Below, in pieces: positions 17,180-24,731 of a stretch of DNA of 64,000 nucleotides (the first letter of the stretch is position 1; every line of letters starts with the position of its first letter). Origin of the DNA: an uncultured Desulfobacter sp. (GTDB lineage: Bacteria; Desulfobacterota; Desulfobacteria; Desulfobacterales; Desulfobacteraceae); assembly GCF_963664415.1 (NCBI RefSeq), contig NZ_OY761445.1, forward strand, positions 124,001 through 188,000, in the 5' to 3' direction. Made by a program: the position numbers and the translations under genes. The notes beneath the pieces are model-generated. The model saw only the letters and a list, made by a program, of their open reading frames with translations, was not told the DNA's origin and ran no database searches.

Positions 17180-17510
17180 TCATGATTTTAATTTTTCACA
17201 GGCGTTCTTTTGGTCGTTTTTTGCATTATATATGTTGGTAAGATCAAACTGAGTGAGTTTTTGGAAGGTGAGGACTACATTGGCGACGAGGCGCAAGTTT
17301 TCGATGGCGGCCTGCTCCGGACTTTCCCTGTTTTTCTGGGTTCTAAAATGACCCAGATTTCGAATTTTGACTGCTGCAGTTGAAGAGGAGGACTACATGT
17401 CGGTCAGCCTATGTTTTTCATCTGAACGGATACCATAGAAATTATGTTTATCCAGAAACTCTTTTCCAGCCGCCAGCTGGTCAATAGAATCCGCAACACC
17501 CTTGCCCCGG
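17180..17510 (-). other. Decayed coding-like remnant downstream of yaeQ
   Basis: On the minus strand one frame reads as plausible protein on both sides of a single TAG at 17393-17395: VADSIDQLAAGKEFLDKH before it and SPEQAAIENLRLVANVVLTF after it, ending at a stop at 17180. There is no start codon with a ribosome site. I could not identify the parent gene. It may be the tail of a lost transposase or other gene. The rest of 17109-17180 shows nothing. Confidence 0.3.
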
Positions 17511-18047
17511 CTAATTCGCCTTAAGGGGTTTCCAGGAAATTTCGCACTCCCCTGTATTCCCGGAAACATAAATAACATCGTCTGAAACCGTAACGGAGAG
17601 GTCCATTGTCCTGTTGGCCAATCCAGCCAGTTCCTGTATGCCTTTCCATTGGAGCTGAAAGACCTCCGCATTTAACCCCTGAAACTTTTCCCCTTCCTTC
17701 TCCCACCAGCTGTCTGACTTGAGGTTAAAGGAATATACCCGCACCGCAGAAGAGAGCCGTCCAGCTTTTTTGATCCGGTCAAAGGAAGGTTCTCCCACCT
17801 CAACCCAGAGGGCAATCCTGCCATCCAGGGTTTTCTCCCAGATATCAGGTTCCTCCACAGTGGAAAGTCCCCGGGTCATGGTCAGGGCTTCAGTGGCATT
17901 CATGCAGAATGCGATCACTCTTGCCATCATGCGCTCAACAGATTCAGAAGGGTGCTGGGCAAGGGTAAGATTCAGGGTATCGTAAACATTTCGGTCCACA
18001 TTGGCCAAGGTAATATTTGCTTTAAAAATTGTGGGTTTAAGGGCCAC
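17511..18047 (-). CDS. yaeQ: YaeQ family protein
   Basis: 178 residues beginning MALKPTIFKANITLANVDRN, with SESVERMMARVIAFCMNA and the later LWVEVGEPSFDRIKKA and YSF segments typical of YaeQ. The family has a PD-(D/E)XK nuclease-like fold, and E. coli YaeQ was linked to haemolysin/RfaH suppression. The enzymatic role is unproven. The length equals the family norm. It is monocistronic. Confidence 0.9.
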   Translation of the reverse strand: MALKPTIFKANITLANVDRNVYDTLNLTLAQHPSESVERMMARVIAFCMNATEALTMTRGLSTVEEPDIWEKTLDGRIALWVEVGEPSFDRIKKAGRLSSAVRVYSFNLKSDSWWEKEGEKFQGLNAEVFQLQWKGIQELAGLANRTMDLSVTVSDDVIYVSGNTGECEISWKPLKAN

Positions 18048-18252
18048 TTGATTATCCTATGGGTTAAAATCCTGTCAATAAAATGTCAATTCTGTTCAGG
18101 GTTCCCTTAACCGAATCCATATTCCCCTGTCAAGCAGAGCTTTGTTTCCAGTTTCACCTGGCCCCGGTTAAAATGCCCCGAGCAAAAAGTATCCAAGGTT
18201 TATAAAATGGCCGAAGCAATATATGGTGACATTTTTTCTCTCACTTTTAGGT

Positions 18253-18780
18253 CTAACAGCCGGCATGAGACGCGGTGGCTTTTGCTAACGTTTTCAATGC
18301 ATTTGCCGAATGATGTCTCAAAGCTTTTCTTGATGCTTTGTCTACCAATGTAAAAAATCGTTCCGTATCATTTTTCAATATAGATGGCTTATGGCCGTCA
18401 ACTTTTTTAAATTCACAAGCCAGTCGATCTGATAAAAAGAAAAATTCTTGATACAGCGCCCTATGTTTAATGGGCCTGTTCTTTTTAGACAAATAATCAT
18501 TGTTCTCAAATCGCCCACGCCTCGCCTGTAGTCCGATAATATTCTGGGAATCGGTATACACAATAATTCTGGTGGCCGGCTCTTGAATTGAAGTCAATGC
18601 CCAGATCAGGGTCTGAATTTCCAGTTTGGCGGAACTGGTCTGCTCAAATTTTTTTAGCTTAACATTTACCTTAAAGGAGCCTGAATACGGTTCCTCAAAA
18701 AGACCAGCAAGGTATGCTCCATATCCGACTTTTGATTTGGGATTCACACTACCATCTATGAATAGCCGTAAGATTGTCAT
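18253..18780 (-). CDS. RNase HI-like protein
   Basis: A 175-residue RNase H-fold protein. The likely metal ligands are Asp9 (LFIDGS), Glu54 (AKLEIQTLIWAL), Asp77 (VYTDSQN) and Asp147 (LVDKAS), with His130 in KKVDGHKPS as the loop histidine. It would cut RNA in RNA-DNA hybrids. It differs from classical RnhA in the middle and C-terminal part and belongs to a divergent group. Its ATG directly follows the TGA of the YaiI frame, so the two are probably translated together. Confidence 0.75.
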   Translation of the reverse strand: MTILRLFIDGSVNPKSKVGYGAYLAGLFEEPYSGSFKVNVKLKKFEQTSSAKLEIQTLIWALTSIQEPATRIIVYTDSQNIIGLQARRGRFENNDYLSKKNRPIKHRALYQEFFFLSDRLACEFKKVDGHKPSILKNDTERFFTLVDKASRKALRHHSANALKTLAKATASHAGC

Positions 18781-19223
18781 TCAAATATTGGATATCCACT
18801 TATTTAAATGATTGGCAAAATTACTCAAATTCTTCTGATTGATCGCAGCCGGCCCACCGGTATCAACTCCACAGTCCCTCAAACTCTCCTTAAAGGCCCT
18901 CATTCTAATCTGTTCCTGAATTGATTCTTTAGAATAGAGATGCCCCCTGGGATTAAGGGCATAACCCTCTTTTTCTAAAACCTGAGCTGCCAAACGTATA
19001 TCAGAAGTAATCACCAGATCACCTTTATCAAGCAACTCAAGAATCCTGTTGTCCGCCTCATCAAACCCTCTGGGGACTTGGAAAAATGTGATATAGTTCC
19101 GCTGGGGTATTTTTATGGGATGATTGGCAACCATGGCTAACTCCACACGGGTCCTATCGGCTGCTCTGAACAAGATATTTTTAACCACCCTGGGCATGCA
19201 TCTGCATCCACCCATATTTTCAT
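18781..19223 (-). pseudogene. YaiI/YqxD (UPF0178, DUF188) protein with a frameshift near its start
   Basis: The body is a clear YaiI/YqxD protein (PRVVKNILFRAADRTRVELAMVA, then GFDEADNRILELLDKGDLVITSDI). Its frame lacks the conserved start. That start, MKIWVDADACP, lies one frame over from an ATG at 19223 (AAGG upstream). The two join if the GGG at 19192-19194 were GGGG. The family has a PIN-like fold in which VDADACP is the acidic motif. As sequenced only a truncated form from about 19215 could be made. It is coupled to the RNase HI-like gene. A sequencing error is a real alternative. Confidence 0.75.
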
Positions 19224-19288
19224 GTAGTACCCTTTGTCTTTATAATTAACCCAAACTATAGTAAAGCCTTTTCGCTTGATCTTTATGG

Positions 19289-19786
19289 TTATCGCAAGTT
19301 GCCCCAGGGGTCTTCGGACGCACCCTCTCCAGGCCTTAACTCAAGCTGAAGTCCTTTTAAAAAATTACGTAACATCTGGTTTTTGCATTCCCTGTAATGC
19401 TTGTGCCCGGGTTTTCGGAAAAAGGCGCTTAATTCATGTTTGCTGATTTGCAAACCAGCCAGGGATAAAACTCTGATCATATCTTCTGCTTTAAAATTTA
19501 CAGCGATCTTCAGCTTTTTTAAAATAGCATTATTATTTAATATTTGCTCTGGTTCAGGTTGAGATCCCTCTCTTTTCCCCCGTTTATGATTGATGAATCC
19601 ATTCAAAAAAATAGCCAATTCTGTATCCGTGCATTTTTTACAGGCGGGATCATCATCTTTTTTCAGCCAATCACTGACCTGACTCCGTGACACCTCATAG
19701 TCGGCTTGTCCAAAAACAGAGATCATTTCTGAATCACTGAGATCAAAAATATATCGAATCCTGCGTAAAATATCATTTTTATTCAT
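19289..19786 (-). CDS. DUF1456 / YehS family protein
   Basis: 165 residues from the ATG at 19786, which gives the family N-terminus MNKNDILRRIRYIFDLSD. The frame extends further upstream but that part overlaps another gene. Two similar halves (residues about 4-65 and 85-150) each contain a helix-turn-helix-like repeat ending in the SQVSDWLK or KHELSAFFRKPGHKHYREC type motif. E. coli YehS is uncharacterised. No operon partner is evident. Confidence 0.85.
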   Translation of the reverse strand: MNKNDILRRIRYIFDLSDSEMISVFGQADYEVSRSQVSDWLKKDDDPACKKCTDTELAIFLNGFINHKRGKREGSQPEPEQILNNNAILKKLKIAVNFKAEDMIRVLSLAGLQISKHELSAFFRKPGHKHYRECKNQMLRNFLKGLQLELRPGEGASEDPWGNLR

Positions 19787-19830
19787 ATTATAAGACCAAT
19801 CCCATTGCCTTTTAATTCTATTAATCTTTT

Positions 19831-20052
19831 TTACTGTCCGATGGCGATGATGCCTTTTGCCGGGACAGGCATCCTGTTTGGACTGTACTTGAATGAGATG
19901 TGAAGCCATGGCCAACCGAACAGGATTGCTTTTGATTTGTATTCAAAACCCCAGCCATCCCATTTTTCTTTGGCGGGGAACGGTGCTCCGCACTGCGGAC
20001 AAGCCATCGCTTGTTCGGACATCTCGTGCCGGCATTCGCGACAAGGTTTCAT
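19831..20052 (-). CDS. Zinc-ribbon protein, possibly truncated
   Basis: 73 residues starting MKPCRECRHEMSEQAMACPQCG, a four-cysteine zinc ribbon (C4, C7, C18, C21), then KEKWDGWGFEYKSKAILFGWP and a short strand-rich tail ending GIIAIGQ. Related proteins that I recall continue with repeated IAIGQFG-type turns, so the stop here may have removed a C-terminal repeat domain. The gene sits 17 bp from the thioesterase gene on the same strand. The function is unknown. Confidence 0.6.
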   Translation of the reverse strand: MKPCRECRHEMSEQAMACPQCGAPFPAKEKWDGWGFEYKSKAILFGWPWLHISFKYSPNRMPVPAKGIIAIGQ

Positions 20053-20069
20053 ATCCCCTCCCCTTTTTT

Positions 20070-20528
20070 TCAGCCAATCAGATAAGTGCCGGTTCCTGTG
20101 GCGATCCGGACATCCTGTTCATTGTAAAGATCAATTTTTGCAACCACTATCCGCCTGCCTGCCCTGATAATTCGGCTTCTGCATTCAAAGGCGTTTCCCC
20201 TGCCCGGCCTTAAATAATCGACCCGAATATTAATCGTGGCAGATTCAACAAGTTTTTGACTGATCTCTTCAAAAGATTTACCTTCTTGAAATTTTGCACA
20301 GGAAATCAGTGCGGAAAGCCCACCGGTCAAATCAAGAACTGATGCGGTGACGCCTCCGTGCAGAATACCGGCAGATGAATTTCCTATGAGATCCGCCTTC
20401 ATCTCAAAGGTGGTAACAGCCTCTCCTGAATCGTAATCCAGATTTTTTATATCAATGCCAAGCACCTTGTTGAACGGCAGCATTTCAAGGTAGTATTTTT
20501 TTATATTCTCAATCACATGTTCACTCAT
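20070..20528 (-). CDS. Hotdog-fold thioesterase, YigI/PaaI type
   Basis: 152 residues from the ATG at 20528; a TTG at 20543 is an alternative. LPFNKVLGIDI, then the hotdog helix ILHGGVTASVLDLTGG and RVDYLRPGRGNAFECRSRI followed by GRRIVVAKI closely follow E. coli YigI, a medium- and long-chain acyl-CoA thioesterase. HGG and the Asp of the central helix form the likely active site. It is probably co-transcribed with the downstream zinc-ribbon gene. Confidence 0.87.
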   Translation of the reverse strand: MSEHVIENIKKYYLEMLPFNKVLGIDIKNLDYDSGEAVTTFEMKADLIGNSSAGILHGGVTASVLDLTGGLSALISCAKFQEGKSFEEISQKLVESATINIRVDYLRPGRGNAFECRSRIIRAGRRIVVAKIDLYNEQDVRIATGTGTYLIG

Positions 20529-20732
20529 ATCAATTCTGCTCAATTTTGAATTTTAGTTTCCGTGCTATATATCGTACCAACGGCAGCTGCACAATGAGCG
20601 AGATGATTGATTTTTCAAATTGTTTTATGTAACGTGGATAAGATTCACACGCACAAACGGCTTTGACGGCATCCGGCAAGTTTCTTCTGGTTAAAGTATC
20701 TGTTTTCTATGATGCCATATGTTTGAATTAAG

Positions 20733-21497
20733 ATGGAGAAGAAAATGATGCGATTTTTATTGATAGGCATGGTTTTATTGGTATTTGTTTTCGGAATGGG
20801 AATTTATGCTCAAGCAGCCCAAACAGACATAATTCCAACTGCTAAAGGCGATTTGAAAATAACCTTGATTGGCCACGGCACCCTCATGTTTAAATATGGT
20901 GGGAAAATAATTCATGTCGATCCATGGACAAAGGTTGGAGACTATTCATCTCTACCCAAAGCGGATCTGATCCTGATTACGCACCATCACCGAGATCACT
21001 TGGATATAGCGGCTTTGGAGCAAATTTTAAAAGACAACACCGTTGTTGTGATGACTCAAAAATGCGCTGAACAAATCGAAGCCATGAATTGGTCTCCGAT
21101 CCTTATGGCAAATGGGGACAAAAAAACAGTAAGTGGATTTTCAATTGAGGCCATTCCTGCATACAACCTGGTCCATAAGCGTGAAGACGGTACGCCCTTT
21201 CATCCAAAGGGTGAAGGCAACGGATACATCCTCACATTCGCAGATAAACGCATTTATGTGGCAGGGGATACCGAAAATACGCCGGAGATGAAAGCCTTGG
21301 AAAATATTGATGCGGCCTTTATTCCAATGAATTTGCCATATACCATGGATTCAGCAATGGCGGCCGATGCCGTTAAGGCATTTAAGCCCAGGTTGGTTTA
21401 TCCCTATCACACGACAAGCAGCCAAGAGGATCAAGTGCCGGGCTTCATTGAATTAATGAAAGGATTTGATGACGTTGACATCCGGATTTTAAAATAG
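20733..21497 (+). CDS. Exported MBL-fold metallo-hydrolase (UlaG-like)
   Basis: 254 residues with an N-terminal signal peptide (MMRFLLIGMVLLVFVFGMG, then a cleavage-like AQAAQ). The metallo-beta-lactamase core follows: GHGTLMFKY, then the metal motif THHHRDHLD, YVAGDTENT with the bridging Asp, and YPYH near the end. It resembles UlaG-type hydrolases with DUF-like export. The substrate is unknown. It is monocistronic and divergent from the thioesterase gene, and is followed by a strong stem-loop. Confidence 0.85.
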   Translation: MEKKMMRFLLIGMVLLVFVFGMGIYAQAAQTDIIPTAKGDLKITLIGHGTLMFKYGGKIIHVDPWTKVGDYSSLPKADLILITHHHRDHLDIAALEQILKDNTVVVMTQKCAEQIEAMNWSPILMANGDKKTVSGFSIEAIPAYNLVHKREDGTPFHPKGEGNGYILTFADKRIYVAGDTENTPEMKALENIDAAFIPMNLPYTMDSAMAADAVKAFKPRLVYPYHTTSSQEDQVPGFIELMKGFDDVDIRILK

Positions 21498-21509
21498 CGC
21501 ATACTTCAA

Positions 21510-21542
21510 ATTCACCGGGTGGCTGTATGCCACCCGGTGAAT
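21510..21542. terminator. Stem-loop between the metallo-hydrolase and methyltransferase genes
   Basis: A perfect 14-bp stem, ATTCACCGGGTGGC (21510-21523) with its complement at 21529-21542 and a 5-base loop, stands between converging genes. No U-run follows, so it is a likely but not classical terminator. Confidence 0.6.
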
Positions 21543-21587
21543 TAGCCGGCGATATGCCGTCTTTCGTATCGAGAATAAATAAACGGT

Positions 21588-22361
21588 TTAAATTTTCTTC
21601 CCTATATAGAAAGCATACCCATAGTATTTTTTGTACTTTTTATATAGTTGAGCTTCATGCCGCTGGTTTGCGATAAATTCTTCGGCAATTTTGTTGCCGG
21701 CATTTTGTTTCAAGAAAAGTTCATTTGCAGCTACTTTGGGCGCAAAGTAATTTTCCGTCCAGCAGTTTTCAGGCAAAATAAAAGCGGCGACCGGCATATA
21801 CCCGGATTTTTGCATCTGCGCCACCTTATTGGAGACCGTGTCTATTTCCGGATAGGCATCCATCCAGAACGCTTCGATCTCGGCTGGACGTTTCTCTGTA
21901 AACCATGTTCCTTCCGAAACCGCAAGATAGCCTCCTGTTTTCAGAAATTTGCGCCATTCATTAAGTCCCCGTTCAAAACCAATGTTGTAGATCGCTCCTT
22001 CGGACCAGATAAGATCCAACTGCTCATCCTTGAAGGGAAGATCGTCCATTGATTTAACAATGCCTTTCACTCTATCCTGAAGACCAAGCTTTTCAGCATT
22101 CTGATTAAACAGGTCGATAAAAGCAGGAAAGATGTCGATACCTGTAATATTTCCAGGTGCATGCTGTGCTAATATTATTGTCTGTCCACCTGATCCGCAG
22201 CCAATGTCGGCAACAAGAGATTTGTCGTTAAGGTTGTCGATAAAACTCAGTGCCTTGATGGTTACTTCCGGGCTCCCCGGCCCCTGTCGTTTTAGACTTG
22301 CAAAATATTGGCAGATTAATTCTACATCGAACTCATGAATTGATTTATATTCATTGTTCAT
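21588..22361 (-). CDS. SAM-dependent class I methyltransferase
   Basis: 257 residues from the ATG at 22361 (GGAGAG ribosome site). Motif I is VADIGCGSGGQTI, followed by the acidic ribose residue in GIDIFPAF, then LPFKDEQLDLIWSEGAIYNIGF and a C-terminal GGYLAVSEGTWF strand. The substrate is unknown, and similar proteins are small-molecule methyltransferases. Its ATG overlaps the TAA of the upstream acetyltransferase (TAATG), so the two are translationally coupled. Confidence 0.87.
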   Translation of the reverse strand: MNNEYKSIHEFDVELICQYFASLKRQGPGSPEVTIKALSFIDNLNDKSLVADIGCGSGGQTIILAQHAPGNITGIDIFPAFIDLFNQNAEKLGLQDRVKGIVKSMDDLPFKDEQLDLIWSEGAIYNIGFERGLNEWRKFLKTGGYLAVSEGTWFTEKRPAEIEAFWMDAYPEIDTVSNKVAQMQKSGYMPVAAFILPENCWTENYFAPKVAANELFLKQNAGNKIAEEFIANQRHEAQLYKKYKKYYGYAFYIGKKI

Positions 22362-22906
22362 TATTCTCTCCAATGCTGAGGCTGGTTAAGTACATCAGAA
22401 CATTCCACCGTTCCCCCGGCTTTGCCGATAATCCCCGAAGACAGTTCAATTACCATCCAGGCGCCGGCATGTTCTTCCGGGATCGAATATGGAGCTTTGA
22501 ACCCCAATTTGCCGGCAGGAACGAATCCCGAGCGGGGATAATAATCAGGATGTCCTAAGACAAAGACCAAATCCACCCCATTTTTCTTTAACCGGTCAAG
22601 TCCTTCTTGGATAAGAAGTCCCCCAACACCAGTGGATTGAACCTCCGGAAGCACTGCAAGAGGTGCCAATATACGGGCTGAAACCAAAATTGGAGATTGT
22701 GCGATGTTTACTTTTGTAAAAAGAACATGCCCAACAATAGTTTGATTTTTAACCGCTACAAGAGAAAGCAAGGGTTCTGCGCTTTGGTCATCGAATAAAC
22801 CATTTACAAGCTCGGCGATCACCGGCCCCTTTGCCTTTCCAAATGCCGTTTTATGAATTTTTTCTATTTCCAGTCTATCAAATTCCTGTGAACTTCTTAT
22901 TTTCAA
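22361..22906 (-). CDS. GNAT-family N-acetyltransferase
   Basis: About 181 residues from a probable TTG at 22906 that follows AAAGGAT. The frame stays open to 22981, which adds a poorly conserved leader. The acetyl-CoA pyrophosphate loop is LPEVQSTGVGGLLIQEGL, followed by VFVLGHPDYYPRSGF, as in YhbS-type acetyltransferases. It is coupled to the methyltransferase downstream. The substrate is unknown. Confidence 0.82.
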   Translation of the reverse strand: MKIRSSQEFDRLEIEKIHKTAFGKAKGPVIAELVNGLFDDQSAEPLLSLVAVKNQTIVGHVLFTKVNIAQSPILVSARILAPLAVLPEVQSTGVGGLLIQEGLDRLKKNGVDLVFVLGHPDYYPRSGFVPAGKLGFKAPYSIPEEHAGAWMVIELSSGIIGKAGGTVECSDVLNQPQHWRE

Positions 22907-23015
22907 TATTCTATCCTTTTTGAGTTCAATAATCAGTATTGAAAAATGTATTAAAGGCTGCATCGTTATCAGTGATAACAACCTTAAAATATTGTTATTT
23001 ATAAGACTGAAAGGA

Positions 23016-23162
23016 CGTTACTGATAAAAGGGAATATAATATAGATGGATGCAAGGACGGTTCCCGTACTGAAACCGGCTCGTGCACCCTGTTGTTCAGG
23101 AATAGAGTGATTAGACTGAGATGTAATACCAATCCATTACTGATTAACTTTTATCAGTAACG
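23016..23162. mobile_element. Candidate MITE, 147 bp with 15-bp terminal inverted repeats
   Basis: CGTTACTGATAAAAG at 23016-23030 is exactly inverted at 23148-23162. The 117-bp interior holds no gene. A related short palindrome, GTTATC-AGT-GATAAC, lies just outside at 22965-22979. No clear target duplication was found. It could be a non-autonomous element or an isolated pair of recombinase sites. Confidence 0.5.
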
Positions 23163-23297
23163 ATTTGCACAATATCTAATAATTTAGAAAACAAAAAAAT
23201 CCTTTTAAATCTCGAGTAATTAATTGATGTTCCTCATATCATTTATTCAAAACAGTTGTCAAATATCATAATTCCATTTCTCATTGAACCACGGTGA

Positions 23298-23531
23298 CTG
23301 TTCTCCACCCGGCGCCCCAACCCCATCGGGCTGTCCATTGTCCGCCTGGTCGGAAGGCAAAAAAACACCCTTGAGATTCTGGATATTGATGTTTTGAACG
23401 CCCCCCCTCTCATTGACATGAAACCTTATGTGCCGGGTTTTGACGCCAAAACTAAAAATGTTCGATCGGGATGGCTGGAGAAAAACCAGGTTGAAGCCCA
23501 AACCATGACCTCAGACCGCAGGTTTATTTGA
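23298..23531 (+). pseudogene. trmO (tsaA, UPF0066) 3' remnant
   Basis: This stretch, opened only by a TGA at 23295, reads as the C-terminal half of TrmO, the tRNA t6A37 N6-methyltransferase: STRRPNPIGLSIVRLVGR, then LDIDVLNAPPLIDMKPYVPGFD. The family motif before PNPIG is shortened by about three residues, and no N-terminal half is present upstream. It ends 6 bp before the stop of the convergent tyrosine recombinase. This is a dead fragment, probably cut by the element that brought the recombinase or the neighbouring repeat. Confidence 0.75.
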
Positions 23532-23536
23532 TAGAT

Positions 23537-24148
23537 TTAGCCGATTTCATTCATTAAAATGCTGTGAACCTCTTTATCCTCTATGCCTAAATAGGTCATC
23601 GTTGTCTTAGGATCTGAATGATTGAATCTTTTTGCAATAACATCAAAACCAACACCATACTTAGTCCGCTGCTGGTATCCCCAGGTTTTTCTTAATGTAT
23701 GAGTACCGTAATTCCCTTTTAGATTAATCGCCTGAGTCCATTTTTTAACAAGCCCATGTACCGCTTGTACTGACAAGGGAAAATTCTCACCCTTCCGGCT
23801 CCGGAATAAATAATGATGATTTTCGATTTGGCCTATGCTGTTTGAAAAATACGTATCAAGTGCTTTCCGGACGGATTTATTGATCACTACCACGTTTTTT
23901 TTCTTGGTTTTGCTTTCGGTTATCTGGTGAACTTGACCAGGCTTCAAGTAACGGACGTCCCCGACCTTTATATTAAGAAGGTCACCGACCCGGATGCCAT
24001 TATTAATTCCCATAACAAATAAAAGGTGGTCTCTCGGGTGGCCGGAAAGAAGCTGGATGATCGCTTTAATATCTTTTTCCCTTCTGATCGGCTCCACCTC
24101 AATTCTGGAACCTTTTTTCGGATGATTGAAATTTTGACCTTTTTCCAT
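23537..24148 (-). CDS. Tyrosine recombinase (short, catalytic domain only)
   Basis: 203 residues, almost only the catalytic domain of a phage-integrase-type recombinase. Conserved residues are the first Arg in INNGIRVGDLLN, the H-x-x-R box THTLRKTWGYQ, the later His in RFNHSDPKTTM and the nucleophile Tyr in TYLGIED. No N-terminal core-binding (SAM-like) domain is present, which is shorter than XerC/D. It is flanked upstream by two perfect inverted repeats (24171-24211 and 24290-24319) that may be its sites. Its left neighbour is a trmO fragment. Confidence 0.87.
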   Translation of the reverse strand: MEKGQNFNHPKKGSRIEVEPIRREKDIKAIIQLLSGHPRDHLLFVMGINNGIRVGDLLNIKVGDVRYLKPGQVHQITESKTKKKNVVVINKSVRKALDTYFSNSIGQIENHHYLFRSRKGENFPLSVQAVHGLVKKWTQAINLKGNYGTHTLRKTWGYQQRTKYGVGFDVIAKRFNHSDPKTTMTYLGIEDKEVHSILMNEIG

Positions 24149-24170
24149 AGCATCCCCCTACCCTATTATA

Positions 24171-24211
24171 AATCTTAAGTTAGTTGCATTATATACATAT
24201 AACTTAAGATT
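24171..24211. repeat. Inverted repeat upstream of the recombinase gene
   Basis: AATCTTAAGTTA (24171-24182) is perfectly inverted at 24200-24211 with a 17-bp AT-rich spacer. It lies 23 bp before the recombinase start, where an operator or a recombination core site would be expected. Confidence 0.6.
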
Positions 24212-24289
24212 AAAAAATGGAAGAAGGCGGATTTTTTTAACAAAAATAGCGAATGCCCCTATGTAGAAAGAGTTTTCACTGTTTTGGCG

Positions 24290-24319
24290 AATCTTAACTT
24301 TTACCTAAAAGTTAAGATT
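24290..24319. repeat. CTTAACTTT-type inverted repeat, copy 1
   Basis: AATCTTAACTTTT (24290-24302) and its exact complement (24307-24319) surround ACCT. The inner CTTAACTTT-N6-AAAGTTAAG unit recurs at 63617-63640 with the same spacing. Next to it (24312-24380, minus strand) is a 22-residue open stub starting MADDFAQILVKHKAAVVGR that looks like a truncated gene start. Nothing else is supported in 24320-24483. Confidence 0.6.
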
Positions 24320-24731
24320 TAGATCTGCCCACCACCGCAGCCTTATGCTTCACAAGTATTTGAGCGAAATCGTCTGCCATAATTTAAAATGAAAATTAAT
24401 TGGTGGAAACCTGGACCTGTTTTGTTTTCATTTTATTGTTTACTAAGTCAAACGGTCTTATCCTGCTTCGGTCTTTGTTTCTATTATTTTGGAGCCTTGG
24501 CCCCAGGTAAAGTTTGCGCTGCAAGATCAAAAGTGAAAGAGCCATTAAAAGGTTTATTTTCTTTGTTGGCTATCTGCTTAGATTTGTTAACAATCAAAGC
24601 ATCCGGAAAATCAGCTCCTTTACCCTTGACCGGTTTTGCATCTCTGTAATCTGTAAGCGCAAGCCACACGGCTTGACCATCCTCAAACCTTATATTCGGT
24701 TCCTGAAACAACGACTGAAGAACTGTCACTA

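Noticed and set aside
23259..23501. An 80-codon minus-strand frame
   Set aside because: It is antisense to the recognisable trmO remnant, which gives a better explanation.
24389..24649. A plus-strand frame of 86 codons before IS630
   Set aside because: Antisense to the 3' part of the split PIN toxin, and without a ribosome site.
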